Positions 51,057 to 59,577 of a stretch of DNA of 64,000 bases are shown here, piece after piece. Source of the stretch: Streptomyces sp. CNH099 (lineage in GTDB: Bacteria; Actinomycetota; Actinomycetes; Streptomycetales; Streptomycetaceae); contig AZWL01000013.1 in assembly GCA_000514715.1 (NCBI GenBank), forward strand, positions 62,001 to 126,000. The letters are read 5' to 3'. The notes under the pieces were generated by a model that made no database searches, had not been told where the DNA came from, and worked only from the letters and a program-made list of their open reading frames with translations. Within the stretch, counting starts at the first letter, position 1, and every line of letters starts with the position of its first letter. The position numbers and the translations under genes are program-made.

Positions 51057-52997
51057 TCAGCGCTGCAGGCGTTTCAGGACCGATTGTCTGCCGCCCCGTA
51101 GCCAGGACGTGTCCGGCAGGACCTGCAGGCCCTCGTCGTAGCAGGCCAACGCCTCTTCCAGACGCCCGAGTGCCGCCAGGGCGGCTCCCTTCCGCCCCCA
51201 TGCCGTGGCCCGCCAGTCGTCGTCGTGCTCCGCCGCCGCGATGGCGCGGTCGTAGCAGGCCAGTTCCTCCTCGTCGGATCCGTGCAGCTTGCCGTGGATC
51301 AGGCCCTTGTGCACCAGCAGCTCGGCCAGGTCCCCGGCCAGGCGCAGCGCCTTCTCGCAGTACTCCCCGGCCTGTTCGTAGCGTTCGAGCCGGTACGCCG
51401 CGAGTGTGAGGTTGCACCAGACGCTCGGATCGTCCGGCTCGAGGTCGTCCGCCCGCCGCAGGACGTCGAGGGCCTCCGCGGGGCGCGACAGGAGCAGCAG
51501 CGTGTTGCCCTTGTTGGCGAGTGCCAGGGCCGAGCGGGGTGCGACGGCCAGGGCGCGGTCGAGGTCCGCAAGGGCGTCGGCGTGCCGGTACTGCCGGCCT
51601 CGTAGCAGGGCCCGGATCACCAGGATGCCCGGGTCACGCGGGCGCAGCTCGACGGCTCGGGAGGCCGCCTCCTCCGCCTCCTCGAAGCGTTCCAGGTCGG
51701 CCAGTGCGTTGGCCTTGCTTCCCCACACGTTGCCGATGTCGGGGCGCAGTTCCAGGGCGCGGTCGTAGCACTCCAGAGCGTCCTCATGGCGCTTCTGGGA
51801 GAGGAGCAGGTTCCCGCGGTTCAGCCACGCGCTCGGCTCCTCCGGGTTCAGCTCGACGGCGCGGTCGTAGGCGGCCAGCGCTTCGTCGGTTCTGCGCAAC
51901 CGGCTCAGGGCCATGCCGTTCACCTGCCACAGCTTGCTGCGTACGACGTCGCCGTCCCCGTCCCGCTCGGCCGTGCGCAGGCCGTCGCCCGCCTCGGTCA
52001 GGGCTTCGTCGAAGCGGTCCAGGTGGATGAGGCCCACCGCCCTGGACACGTACTCCTCGGCGGTCAGGAGCGGCGACTCGGGGGGCGGCGGTGCGGGGCG
52101 GCCGAGCACCTGCCGGTACGCCCCGTCCAGCAGCTCGCGTACGGCCGCGAAGTCGGGCGGGCGGTTCTCCCGGTCCGGTTCGGTGCACGCGCGGATCAGC
52201 CGGTAGAGCCGGGTGCGGCGGGTGCGCCAGCCGGTGGTGCGGTCGACGTACGCCTTGGCGCGCCCGCCACCGGGCGGCAGCACGCCGGTGACCATCTGGA
52301 AGAGCACCACGCCGAACGCGTAGACGTCGGCGCGGGTGTCGAGGGCGGCGCCGGGGACGTACTGCTCGGGGGCCATGTAGCGCGGCGTTCCGGCCACCGA
52401 CGTGTGCGACGCCGGCGTGTCGGGCGGCGGTTCGCCGGGACGGGGGAGGTCGGTGTCGCCGGGGTCGAAGGCGCGGGCCAGGCCGAAGTCGGTGACGCGC
52501 AGGGTGTGGTCGCTCGTCAGCAGGCAGTTCGCCGGTTTGACGTCGCGGTGCACCAGGCGCAGTTGGTCGTGGGCGTGGCGAAGCCCGTCGCAGAGGTGCC
52601 GGGCGAACCGCAGGGCGTGGGCGGGCGGGAGCGCGCCGGCCGCCAGCAGGCGGGCCAGGTCGCCGCCCTCGGCGTACTCGGTGACCACACAGGGCAGCCC
52701 CTCGATCCACTCCACGTGCTCGGCGGGGGCGATGTGCCGGTGCGGGCGCAGCCGTACCCAGGTCAGCGCCTCGCGCTCGAAGCGCGCCCGGTCCTCGTCG
52801 CTCCACAGCAGCCGGGCATCGTAGGTCTTGAGCACCCTGCGCGCGCCGGTGTCGCTGGCGCGTACCACGTAGACGACACCGAATCCACCGCGGCGTACGT
52901 CCAGCACGGTCCAGTGGCCGATGTGCCGTTGGCTGGCAAGCCGCTGGCCGACCCGGAAGTTCTCCCGCCTCGGTTGGCCCTGATCCATAGCCTCCAC
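51057..52997 (-). CDS. serine/threonine protein kinase with C-terminal TPR repeats
   Basis: The 646-residue cytosolic kinase has a Gly-rich loop (RRGGFGVVY near residue 36), ATP lysine in RVLKTYD (near 57), catalytic loop VHRDVKPAN (near 150), DFGLA (near 170), PRYMAPEQ in the activation segment and a DVYAFGVVLFQMVTG helix. After about residue 310 there are eight or more TPR repeats (for example ALAAYDRAVELNPEEPSAWL and ALECYDRALELRPDIGNVWG) for protein contacts. No membrane segment or PASTA domain is present. The start may be GTG 52997 or ATG 52988. No obvious partner gene is adjacent. Confidence 0.88.
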   Translation of the reverse strand: MEAMDQGQPRRENFRVGQRLASQRHIGHWTVLDVRRGGFGVVYVVRASDTGARRVLKTYDARLLWSDEDRARFEREALTWVRLRPHRHIAPAEHVEWIEGLPCVVTEYAEGGDLARLLAAGALPPAHALRFARHLCDGLRHAHDQLRLVHRDVKPANCLLTSDHTLRVTDFGLARAFDPGDTDLPRPGEPPPDTPASHTSVAGTPRYMAPEQYVPGAALDTRADVYAFGVVLFQMVTGVLPPGGGRAKAYVDRTTGWRTRRTRLYRLIRACTEPDRENRPPDFAAVRELLDGAYRQVLGRPAPPPPESPLLTAEEYVSRAVGLIHLDRFDEALTEAGDGLRTAERDGDGDVVRSKLWQVNGMALSRLRRTDEALAAYDRAVELNPEEPSAWLNRGNLLLSQKRHEDALECYDRALELRPDIGNVWGSKANALADLERFEEAEEAASRAVELRPRDPGILVIRALLRGRQYRHADALADLDRALAVAPRSALALANKGNTLLLLSRPAEALDVLRRADDLEPDDPSVWCNLTLAAYRLERYEQAGEYCEKALRLAGDLAELLVHKGLIHGKLHGSDEEELACYDRAIAAAEHDDDWRATAWGRKGAALAALGRLEEALACYDEGLQVLPDTSWLRGGRQSVLKRLQR

Positions 52998-53032
52998 CCT
53001 GCCGCACGAAGGGTTGCGAAGAGTGTCTGTTC

Positions 53033-53200
53033 TTATTCGCCGTCTCTTAAGTAGATGCGGCTCTCCGGGGACGCCGGCGTGAACAACATCAGCGTGGGAA
53101 GGCCGACGAGCACGGCCGGACCCGGGCGCTGCCAGCGCAGCCGACCCCGGTCGGCCACGCCCCAGGCGTCCTTCGACACGTCTCCGTAGCGCAGGTCGTC
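53033..53200 (-). pseudogene. C-terminal fragment of an unknown protein
   Basis: The minus-strand frame (DDLRYGDVSKDAWGVADRGR, then LRWQRPGPAVLVGLPTLMLF to the TAA at 53033) shows strong third-position GC over about 55 codons, as real genes here do, but has no credible start or N-terminus. It meets another C-terminal fragment, encoded on the plus strand, at about 53200. Confidence 0.3.
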
Positions 53201-53206
53201 CTCGAC

Positions 53207-53452
53207 GTGGACGTCGTCGACCTGCTCGGCGGCGACCCCGGCGGCGGCGACTGGACCGCCTTCCCGCCGCCCGCCGGGCTCACCCTCGACACCGACGACG
53301 CCGTCCCCATCCCGCGCCTCGACCGCGGACGACCGTGCACCTTCGTCGCGGCCACCGCCGGATACCCGTGGCCGCACGAAGGCGCGGACGCGATCCTGCT
53401 GTTCTTCGAGCCGCACACCCGCACTGCGGCGCTCACGTACGACTGGAGCTGA
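53207..53452 (+). pseudogene. C-terminal fragment of an unknown protein, head-to-head with the previous one
   Basis: About 81 codons with strong third-position GC encode a segment ending EGADAILLFFEPHTRTAALT then YDWS. The GTG at 53207 has no ribosome site, and the frame reads upstream without a better start, so it may be the tail of a lost gene. The spacer to the beta-lactamase-fold gene contains a further open stretch (KVTEIAPYAINVITHQVTYP, about 53487-53560) with no start. Confidence 0.35.
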
Positions 53453-53675
53453 CCCGCGGACGGCACGGCCTCGCATCGGGAGGGACAAGGTCACCGAGAT
53501 CGCGCCGTATGCGATCAACGTGATCACCCACCAGGTCACGTACCCGGACATCACTCTCGAAGACGGTCCGGGGGGTAGCCCGACCACGAGCCCGGGTGAT
53601 CACCCCATCCCCCCAGCACGCGCCCCCGGGCATCGTGGGATCAGACCGGGAAATGGACGATCAAGGACGGGCAAC

Positions 53676-54875
53676 GTGATCAAGCACAAGCGTACGCTCG
53701 GTGGCGCACTCACCCTGGCCGCAGCCCTCGGTGTCACGGCGGCCGCACCGCCGGGCAACGCCGCCGCCGAAGCCACCACCAGCGCAGCCACCGCCGGAGC
53801 GTCCTCCAACGCCGCCGCCGAGGAGGCTCGGCTGCGTGCACTCCTGCACAGGCTGACGACCGTCGACGGCGCCCCCGGAGCGCTCGTCGAGGTACGGGAC
53901 CGGCGCGGCAGCACCGTGCTGACCGACGGTGTCGCGAACGTCAGGAGCCACGCGCCGGTGCACCGTAACAGCAGATTCCGGATCGGCAGCATGACCAAGA
54001 CGTTCACGGCGACGGCCATGCTGCAGCTGGTGGGAGAGCATCGCGTCGACCTGGACGCGCGCGTCGAACGCTACCTCCCCGGCATCGTCCGCGGCCACGG
54101 CAACGACGGTCGGGCGATCACCGTCCGCCAGTTGCTCCAGCACACCAGCGGCCTGCCCGACTTCCTCGACTACTTCAACCCGCTCGAAGTCCTCAACGAC
54201 CCACTGGCCCATCGCGATCCCCTCGACCTGGTGAACATCGCGCTCGCCCACCCGCCGACCTTCGAACCGGGCGCTGGCTGGAGCTACTCCAACACGGGCT
54301 ACCTGCTGGCCGGCATGATCATCGAAAAGGTGACCGGCAACACCTACGGAGAGGAGATCCGGCGGCGCATCATCGAGCCGCTGGGCCTGTGCGAGACGTC
54401 CGTGCCGGGTGACGCCTCGTCGATTCCCGGACCGCACCCGCGCGGGTACGTGCGCCCCGGCGAGGACGCGCCGCTGACAGACATCACCAGAATCAACCCC
54501 TCGGTCGGAGGCGCGGCCGGCGGGATGATCTCCAGCGGTACCGACGTCAACCGGTTCCTGAGCGCGCTCGTACGCGGCGAGCTGCTGCACCCGGCCCAGC
54601 TCAAGGAGATGATGACGACCCGCCCGACCGGCGGCTCGGACGGCCGGGCGTACGGCCTCGGCCTGGAGAGCAAGCCGCTGCCCAGCGGCGGCCTCTACTG
54701 GGGGCACACCGGTGACTTCCTCGGATACGAGACGGCCGCCGGCACCACGATCAACGGCAGGCAGGCCACGGTCATGGTGAACCTCGGCCCGGGGGCTTCG
54801 GACGCCCAGAGCGACGACATTCAGGCAGCCGTCGAGACGGCGCTGTCCGGGGCCCGTTCCCCGGTCGCCGAGTAG
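53676..54875 (+). CDS. secreted serine beta-lactamase/D-Ala-D-Ala carboxypeptidase family protein
   Basis: The 399-residue protein has a signal peptide (VIKHKRTLGGALTLAAALGV, then TAAAPPGNAAAE). Penicillin-binding-fold motifs are SMTK (Ser105-Lys108), YSN (Tyr204) and HTG (His344), the class C/DD-peptidase pattern. It probably acts on peptidoglycan peptides, D-amino-acid peptides or esters outside the cell. The GTG at 53676 is preferred over the frame opening at 53520 because it has AAGGACGGG upstream and puts the signal peptide first. Confidence 0.88.
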   Translation: MIKHKRTLGGALTLAAALGVTAAAPPGNAAAEATTSAATAGASSNAAAEEARLRALLHRLTTVDGAPGALVEVRDRRGSTVLTDGVANVRSHAPVHRNSRFRIGSMTKTFTATAMLQLVGEHRVDLDARVERYLPGIVRGHGNDGRAITVRQLLQHTSGLPDFLDYFNPLEVLNDPLAHRDPLDLVNIALAHPPTFEPGAGWSYSNTGYLLAGMIIEKVTGNTYGEEIRRRIIEPLGLCETSVPGDASSIPGPHPRGYVRPGEDAPLTDITRINPSVGGAAGGMISSGTDVNRFLSALVRGELLHPAQLKEMMTTRPTGGSDGRAYGLGLESKPLPSGGLYWGHTGDFLGYETAAGTTINGRQATVMVNLGPGASDAQSDDIQAAVETALSGARSPVAE

Positions 54876-55732
54876 CACCCGCCGACCGGTGGCGGCAGTA
54901 CCAGAGTTCGGTCCTCGTCCGCTGCCGGTCTCAGAAGGGTTCAGGCTGCGGAGACTCCGGTGCGTTCGACAAGATGATCGTTCTACGGGCCTCGGGACGA
55001 ACGCCGTCGACGCACGTATCGTTCACGCGGGGCGCCTTCACCGTGAGGGACCCCGGGCGATGGTCGCCGTCGGTGCGCGGTACCGGCCGCGGCGGACCAC
55101 CACACGGCAGCCGGTACGGGCGTGCCTTCCCGACTCGCCGCACCACGCGGGCCTTATCCGCGATCATCCGGGAAGGCACCCCTCCCGAGGCCGAACCACC
55201 GATCCCGAGCTTTGCCCGGCGGCCTCGGAGCGGCGGCACAATGAACGCGTGGACATCACCCGGACGCTCGAAGAACTCGAACGGCCACGGCCACCCTCAC
55301 GTCCTCGCGCCTCCTTCGCCGGCTCCCGTGCTCGACGACCCGGATCACCAGCCTCGTCCAAGCCATCCCCACCCCTCACCTGACCAGCTCAGACCGATGA
55401 CGGAAAAGGCCTCACTGGCAGCCGAGCTGGTGACCGAAGACGGACCGGCCGACGAAGAGACGTACGCCCCCACCCACGGCACAAGCCTGCGCACCCTTCA
55501 CCTGCTCGGCGACCATTTCGACCATTTCGACCTGCACGTGCCGAAAGACCTCATCGCGGGCACCCCACTTCCCGCAGTACTCCTCCGCACCACGCCCCCG
55601 TCCGCCCGGTGGTCGCAGGTCCTGTCGGCGGTATCGGTTCAAGGCCCGTCGACAGGGGTGCGGGGCGCCGGTTCGGCCGGGCGTCGTCATTGACGTGGGC
55701 ATGGTGTCACGGGCACCATGAGGTACGCCGTT
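54876..55732. other. gene-poor stretch with decayed coding fragments
   Basis: No intact gene is seen. A GTG at about 55250, 6 nt after CACAAT, opens VDITRTLEELERPRPPSRPR in a frame that ends near 55382. A second frame from ATG 55397 reads MTEKASLAAELVTEDGPADE and on through LHLLGDHFDHFDLHVPKDL to about 55690. They could be parts of one frameshifted small gene, but no family is recognised. Confidence 0.3.
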
Positions 55733-55746
55733 TGGGAGCGCTCCCA
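55733..55746. promoter_or_regulatory. CebR operator, perfect TGGGAGCGCTCCCA
   Basis: This is the exact 14-bp palindrome bound by the cellobiose-responsive LacI-type repressor CebR in Streptomyces. It lies 73 bp before the GH9 cellulase start, so the gene should be induced by cello-oligosaccharides. The cebR gene itself is not in the window. Confidence 0.9.
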
Positions 55747-55818
55747 TACATGGAGACGGCCGGGACAGCCGCCTCCTCGCGACGCTCTCGCCGACCACGG
55801 AACGAGAAGGGCCGCCGC

Positions 55819-57861
55819 ATGCAGCCTCCCGCCTCCGCCTCGCCCCACCGCAGAGCCCGCCTCCGTCACCCGGATCGCGGGGACCGACGCCGGCGGGGCA
55901 GGGGCGCGCGGGGCGCGGGCCGGGCCGGGTTCGCCATCGGGCTGGCCGCCGCCGTGGTGTTCGGCGGCGGCGGCCTGGTCGCGCCGCCCGCGGCGGCCGC
56001 CGCCGAGGCCCCGGAGGCGGGGTTCAACTACGCCGAGGCGCTGCAGAAGTCGATGTTCTTCTACGAGGCCCAGCGCTCCGGCGACCTTCCGGAGGACAAC
56101 CGCGTCTCCTGGCGCGGCGACTCCGCCCTCGACGACGGCTCCGACGTCGGCCTGGACCTCACCGGCGGGTGGTACGACGCCGGCGACCACGTCAAGTTCG
56201 GCTTCCCCATGGCGTTCAGCACCACCCTCCTCGCCTGGGGCGGGCTGGCCGCGCAGGACGGCTACGAGCAGTCGGGGCAGCTCGCGTACCTCAAGGACAA
56301 CCTGCGCTGGGTCAACGACTACTTCATCCGCGCCCACCCCGAGCCCGACGTCCTCTACGCCCAGGTCGGCGACGGCGACGCCGACCACCGCTGGTGGGGA
56401 CCGGCCGAGGTGATGCCCATGGAGCGGCCGGCCTACCGCGTGCACCCCGGCTGCCCCGGCTCGGACGTCGCCGCCGAGACCGCCGCCGCCATGGCGTCGT
56501 CCTCGCTGCTCTTCACCGCCGACGACCCGTCGTACGCCGCCACCCTCGTCCGGCACGCCGAGCAGCTCTACGACTTCGCCGACACCCACCGCGGCGTCTA
56601 CTCCGACTGCGTGCCCGCCGGCAACTTCTACCGCTCCTGGTCCGGCTACCAGGACGAGCTGGTCTGGGGCGCGTACTGGCTCTACAAGGTGACCGGCGAC
56701 GCCTCCTACCTGGCCAAGGCCGAGAGCGAGTACGACCATCTCAGCACCGAGCCGCAGACCGACACCCGCAGCTACCGCTGGACCCTGGCCTGGGACGACA
56801 AGTCCTACGGCGCCTACGCCCTGCTGGCCATGGAGACCGGCGACGAGCGCTACGTCCAGGACGCCAACCGCTGGCTGGACTTCTGGACCACCGGCGTGAA
56901 CGGCCGGCGCGTGCCGTACTCACCCGGCGGCCAGGCTGTCCTCGACACCTGGGGCTCCCTGCGCTACGCCGCCAACACGGCCTTCGTCGCCCTCGTCTAC
57001 GGCGACTGGCTCGCCGCCGCCGACCCCGACCGGGCCGCGCGCTACCGCGCCTTCGGCGAGCGCCAGATCGACTACGCCCTCGGCGACAACCCCCGCGGCT
57101 CCAGCTACGTCGTCGGCTTCGGCGCCAACCCGCCGCGCAACCCGCACCACCGCACCGCCCACGGCTCGTGGACCGACCAGATCACCTCTCCCGAGACCAA
57201 CCGGCACGTCCTCTACGGGGCGCTGGTCGGCGGTCCCTCCGGCCCCAACGACCAGTACACCGACAGCCGCCAGGACTACGTCGCCAACGAGGTCGCCACC
57301 GACTACAACTCCGGCCTCTCCGGCGCCCTCGCCACCCTCGTCGAGCGGTACGGCGGCAGCCCGCTGCCCGACTTCCCGCAGGCCGAGGAGCCGGACGGCC
57401 CGGAGATGTACGTCGAGGCGTCCCTGAACGCCCAGGGCGCGGGCTTCACCGAGGTCAAGGCCACCGTCCGCAACCGCAGCGGCTTCCCCGCACGGACGCT
57501 GGACCAGGGCACCTTCCGCTACTGGTTCACCCTCGACGAGGGCGTGGACCCCGCGGACCTCACCCTGTTCTCCGGCTACAGCGAGTGCCCGTCGCCGCTG
57601 CGCGGCCCCTTCCAGGCCGAGGGCGACCTGTACTACGTGGAACTGGACTGCACCGGGAAGGAGATCTTCCCCGGCGGCCAGTCCCAGCACCGCGCCGAAG
57701 TACAGTTCCGCATCACCGGGGGCGCCGGCTGGGATCCCACCGACGACTGGTCGTACCAGAACCTCACCACCGAGCCGGCCGCAGCCGAGAACATCCCCTT
57801 GTACGACGCGCAGGAGCAGGTCTGGGGCGAGGAGCCGCCGCCCGCGCCGGGCAGTTACTGA
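55819..57861 (+). CDS. secreted GH9 endoglucanase with CBM3c, probably shortened at its C-terminus
   Basis: The 681-residue cellulase has a long basic signal region (hydrophobic part FAIGLAAAVVFGGGGLVAPP, then AAAAAE). The GH9 domain (about residues 70-515) has GWYDAGDHVKFGFPMAFSTT (catalytic Asp pair), NPHHRTAHGSW and the catalytic Glu region DYVANEVATDYNSGLSGAL. A CBM3c-type module (about 525-660) follows and ends near NIPLYDAQEQVWGEEPPP. Streptomyces processive GH9 enzymes usually continue into a linker, FN3 and CBM2, but here a stop comes after APGSY and an IS630 remnant begins at once, so the cellulose-binding end seems lost. ATG 55819 has GAGAAGGG upstream. A CebR box controls it. Confidence 0.92.
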   Translation: MQPPASASPHRRARLRHPDRGDRRRRGRGARGAGRAGFAIGLAAAVVFGGGGLVAPPAAAAAEAPEAGFNYAEALQKSMFFYEAQRSGDLPEDNRVSWRGDSALDDGSDVGLDLTGGWYDAGDHVKFGFPMAFSTTLLAWGGLAAQDGYEQSGQLAYLKDNLRWVNDYFIRAHPEPDVLYAQVGDGDADHRWWGPAEVMPMERPAYRVHPGCPGSDVAAETAAAMASSSLLFTADDPSYAATLVRHAEQLYDFADTHRGVYSDCVPAGNFYRSWSGYQDELVWGAYWLYKVTGDASYLAKAESEYDHLSTEPQTDTRSYRWTLAWDDKSYGAYALLAMETGDERYVQDANRWLDFWTTGVNGRRVPYSPGGQAVLDTWGSLRYAANTAFVALVYGDWLAAADPDRAARYRAFGERQIDYALGDNPRGSSYVVGFGANPPRNPHHRTAHGSWTDQITSPETNRHVLYGALVGGPSGPNDQYTDSRQDYVANEVATDYNSGLSGALATLVERYGGSPLPDFPQAEEPDGPEMYVEASLNAQGAGFTEVKATVRNRSGFPARTLDQGTFRYWFTLDEGVDPADLTLFSGYSECPSPLRGPFQAEGDLYYVELDCTGKEIFPGGQSQHRAEVQFRITGGAGWDPTDDWSYQNLTTEPAAAENIPLYDAQEQVWGEEPPPAPGSY

Positions 57862-57880
57862 CCTTGGATGCGTGGTGTCG

Positions 57881-58400
57881 TCATGGAGGTGTGGGTCGGA
57901 GTCCTGTGCCGGTGAGGCAGCCGAAGAGGACGGCGGGCCGGTATTGGAGCCGGCGTAGCCCTTGGCGGGCGGTGGCGGTGAGGTCGTCGGGGTCGGTGAG
58001 GGCCCGGTTGGCGAGGGTGGAGCGTCGCAGCACGGACCACAGGCCCTCGACCGGGTGTGGTCGGGTGCGTGGGGCGGCAGTTGGAAGACCGTCAGCCACT
58101 CGCGGGCGGCGGTGTAGCGGCGCATTCCGGCGGTGAGGTGGGTGTTGAGGTTGTCCCAGACCAGCACGATCGGGCCGTCGAGTTGGTGGTGGGCGGTCTG
58201 GATCAGGTCGCGGTAGTCCTTCCAGGAGGAGCTCTTGCGCCCGTCGGGACGGGCGTCGGGGCAGGGCCGGTAGATCAGCCGGGGGCGCTGGCCGGGCTTG
58301 TAGCAGACCGGGGCGGCCACCGATAAGCGTCGGCGGGAGCGGCCCCTGACGCGCACAACGGGGGTGTGGCACCGGCGGGACCGGGTGCGGATGGTCGGCG
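57881..58400 (-). pseudogene. degraded IS630-family transposase
   Basis: Two minus-strand frames together encode the DDE half of an IS630-type transposase. One frame gives DARPDGRKSSSWKDYRDLIQ, then GPIVLVWDNLNTHLTAGMRR and VFQLPPHAPD; the other gives HPVEGLWSVLRRSTLANRAL and on through LRRLQYRPAVLFGCLTGTGL. The switch lies near 58050-58062 and looks like a one-base loss in a PDLNPVE motif. The N-terminal helix-turn-helix half is missing. It abuts the GH9 stop codon within 20 bp. Confidence 0.75.
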
Positions 58401-58656
58401 TTGCATATGCAGCTATTGCGGCCATGAAGACCGCCATCGGGAGATGGATCACATATATCCACTTTCGCGGATAAGTCCATCTACCCCGAATCGTGGACAT
58501 GCGGTCCGGCATCACGCTGCTCCTCGCACTCAGCAGCACGGTACCGGAAGTCCAGTCTGATCACAGGTCGCGACCGAGTTGCCGACAGCCATTCCTGCTG
58601 TCGCCCCACGATAGGCGGGGGTGGGAACGCTTCGATGGCTCCCTTTATTTGCCGCA

Positions 58657-59273
58657 TCAGGTGCCGTCCTTCTTCAGCTCCCGCGTGCCCTCGGTCTGGA
58701 CGTCGATGATGCCGCCGCCGTCGCGCCCGTAGCCGATCTCCTCGCGGACCGTGCCGGCGAACGCCTCGCGGTCTGTGACGCTGGTGTCCTCGGAGTCGGG
58801 GACGTCGGCGCCGTCGATACCGCGGAAGTAGCGGGTCTCGGCGAGCGACTTCGTCTCGCCGCCGGCACCGACGCGGGTGCGGACACGGGCGTAGCCGCGC
58901 CGCTCGGAGTAGGTACGGTGCTTGGCCTTGGTCAACTCGTCGGTGTCCTTGGCCCACGTCAGACCGCCGAGATAGTCGTACGAGGTGGCCTTCACCGGCG
59001 CACCGGCGCACCGGCGACGTCGTCGGACTCCAGATCCTGGGTCGCGACGTAGGTGTGGAACCGGTTGCCTCTGCGGCGCACAACGAGGGTGCACCCCTCG
59101 GCGCCCCAGGTGCGGCCGGTGACCTGGCCGGAACCGGATGTTTCCGCATCCTGCTCGACAGCCCGCTTGTCCGGGCACTGGAACGGCAGGCCCCGGCAGC
59201 GCAGGTACGTGCCCACGCCCTGCTCGGTCAGGCGTACCCGGCACAGCCTCGCGATCAGGTCCCCCACAGCCAC
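58657..59273 (-). pseudogene. frameshifted RHS-repeat protein fragment
   Basis: The minus strand reads RFHTYVATQDLESDDVAGAP in one frame and, after a shift near 59000, VKATSYDYLGGLTWAKDTDE, then YFRGIDGADVPDSEDTSVTD and EEIGYG. The AKDTDE..YFRGIDG..SEDTSVTD series is typical of Streptomyces RHS/TcdB-like proteins. An exact 8-bp tandem duplication (GGCGCACC twice, 58997-59012) sits at the shift and explains it. The fragment ends with RELKKDG, as the one at 50531 ends with RELKKHG. Region 58481-58656 has no clear gene. Confidence 0.68.
58997..59012. repeat. 8-bp tandem duplication that frameshifts the RHS fragment
   Basis: GGCGCACC is repeated exactly twice, head to tail. Removing one copy joins the two RHS frames (AGAP to VKATSYDY). 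Confidence 0.75.
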
Positions 59274-59561
59274 CCGTCCAGGCCCAGATCACAGGGCGGT
59301 GATCCAGTACGGCCTGCCGAACCGCCTGCTGCTCGCCCCCGCCGAGGACTTGGTGTTCGCCGCCCCGCCCGCCAGCCATCGCCCGTCGGCTGTCTTCCCC
59401 TACCAGTTCAGTCACACCAGGGGCGACGACGCGGCACACCCACCGCTTCGGATCGGTAGCGCGCTGGCCGGGGCGCCCCGAGTTGTCGCCGCACCGGTCC
59501 GCACAGGCCCGCCAGAGTCAGCTTCCGACCTCGAACTTCTCGCGAAGACCCAGGTGCCTGG

Positions 59562-59577
59562 GTATGGTGCGGCAATG
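59562..59577 (+). promoter_or_regulatory. leaderless-type promoter of the solute-binding-like gene
   Basis: TATGGT (59562-59567) lies 7 nt before the ATG at 59575, with no ribosome site between. It matches the leaderless spacing seen elsewhere in the window. Confidence 0.45.
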
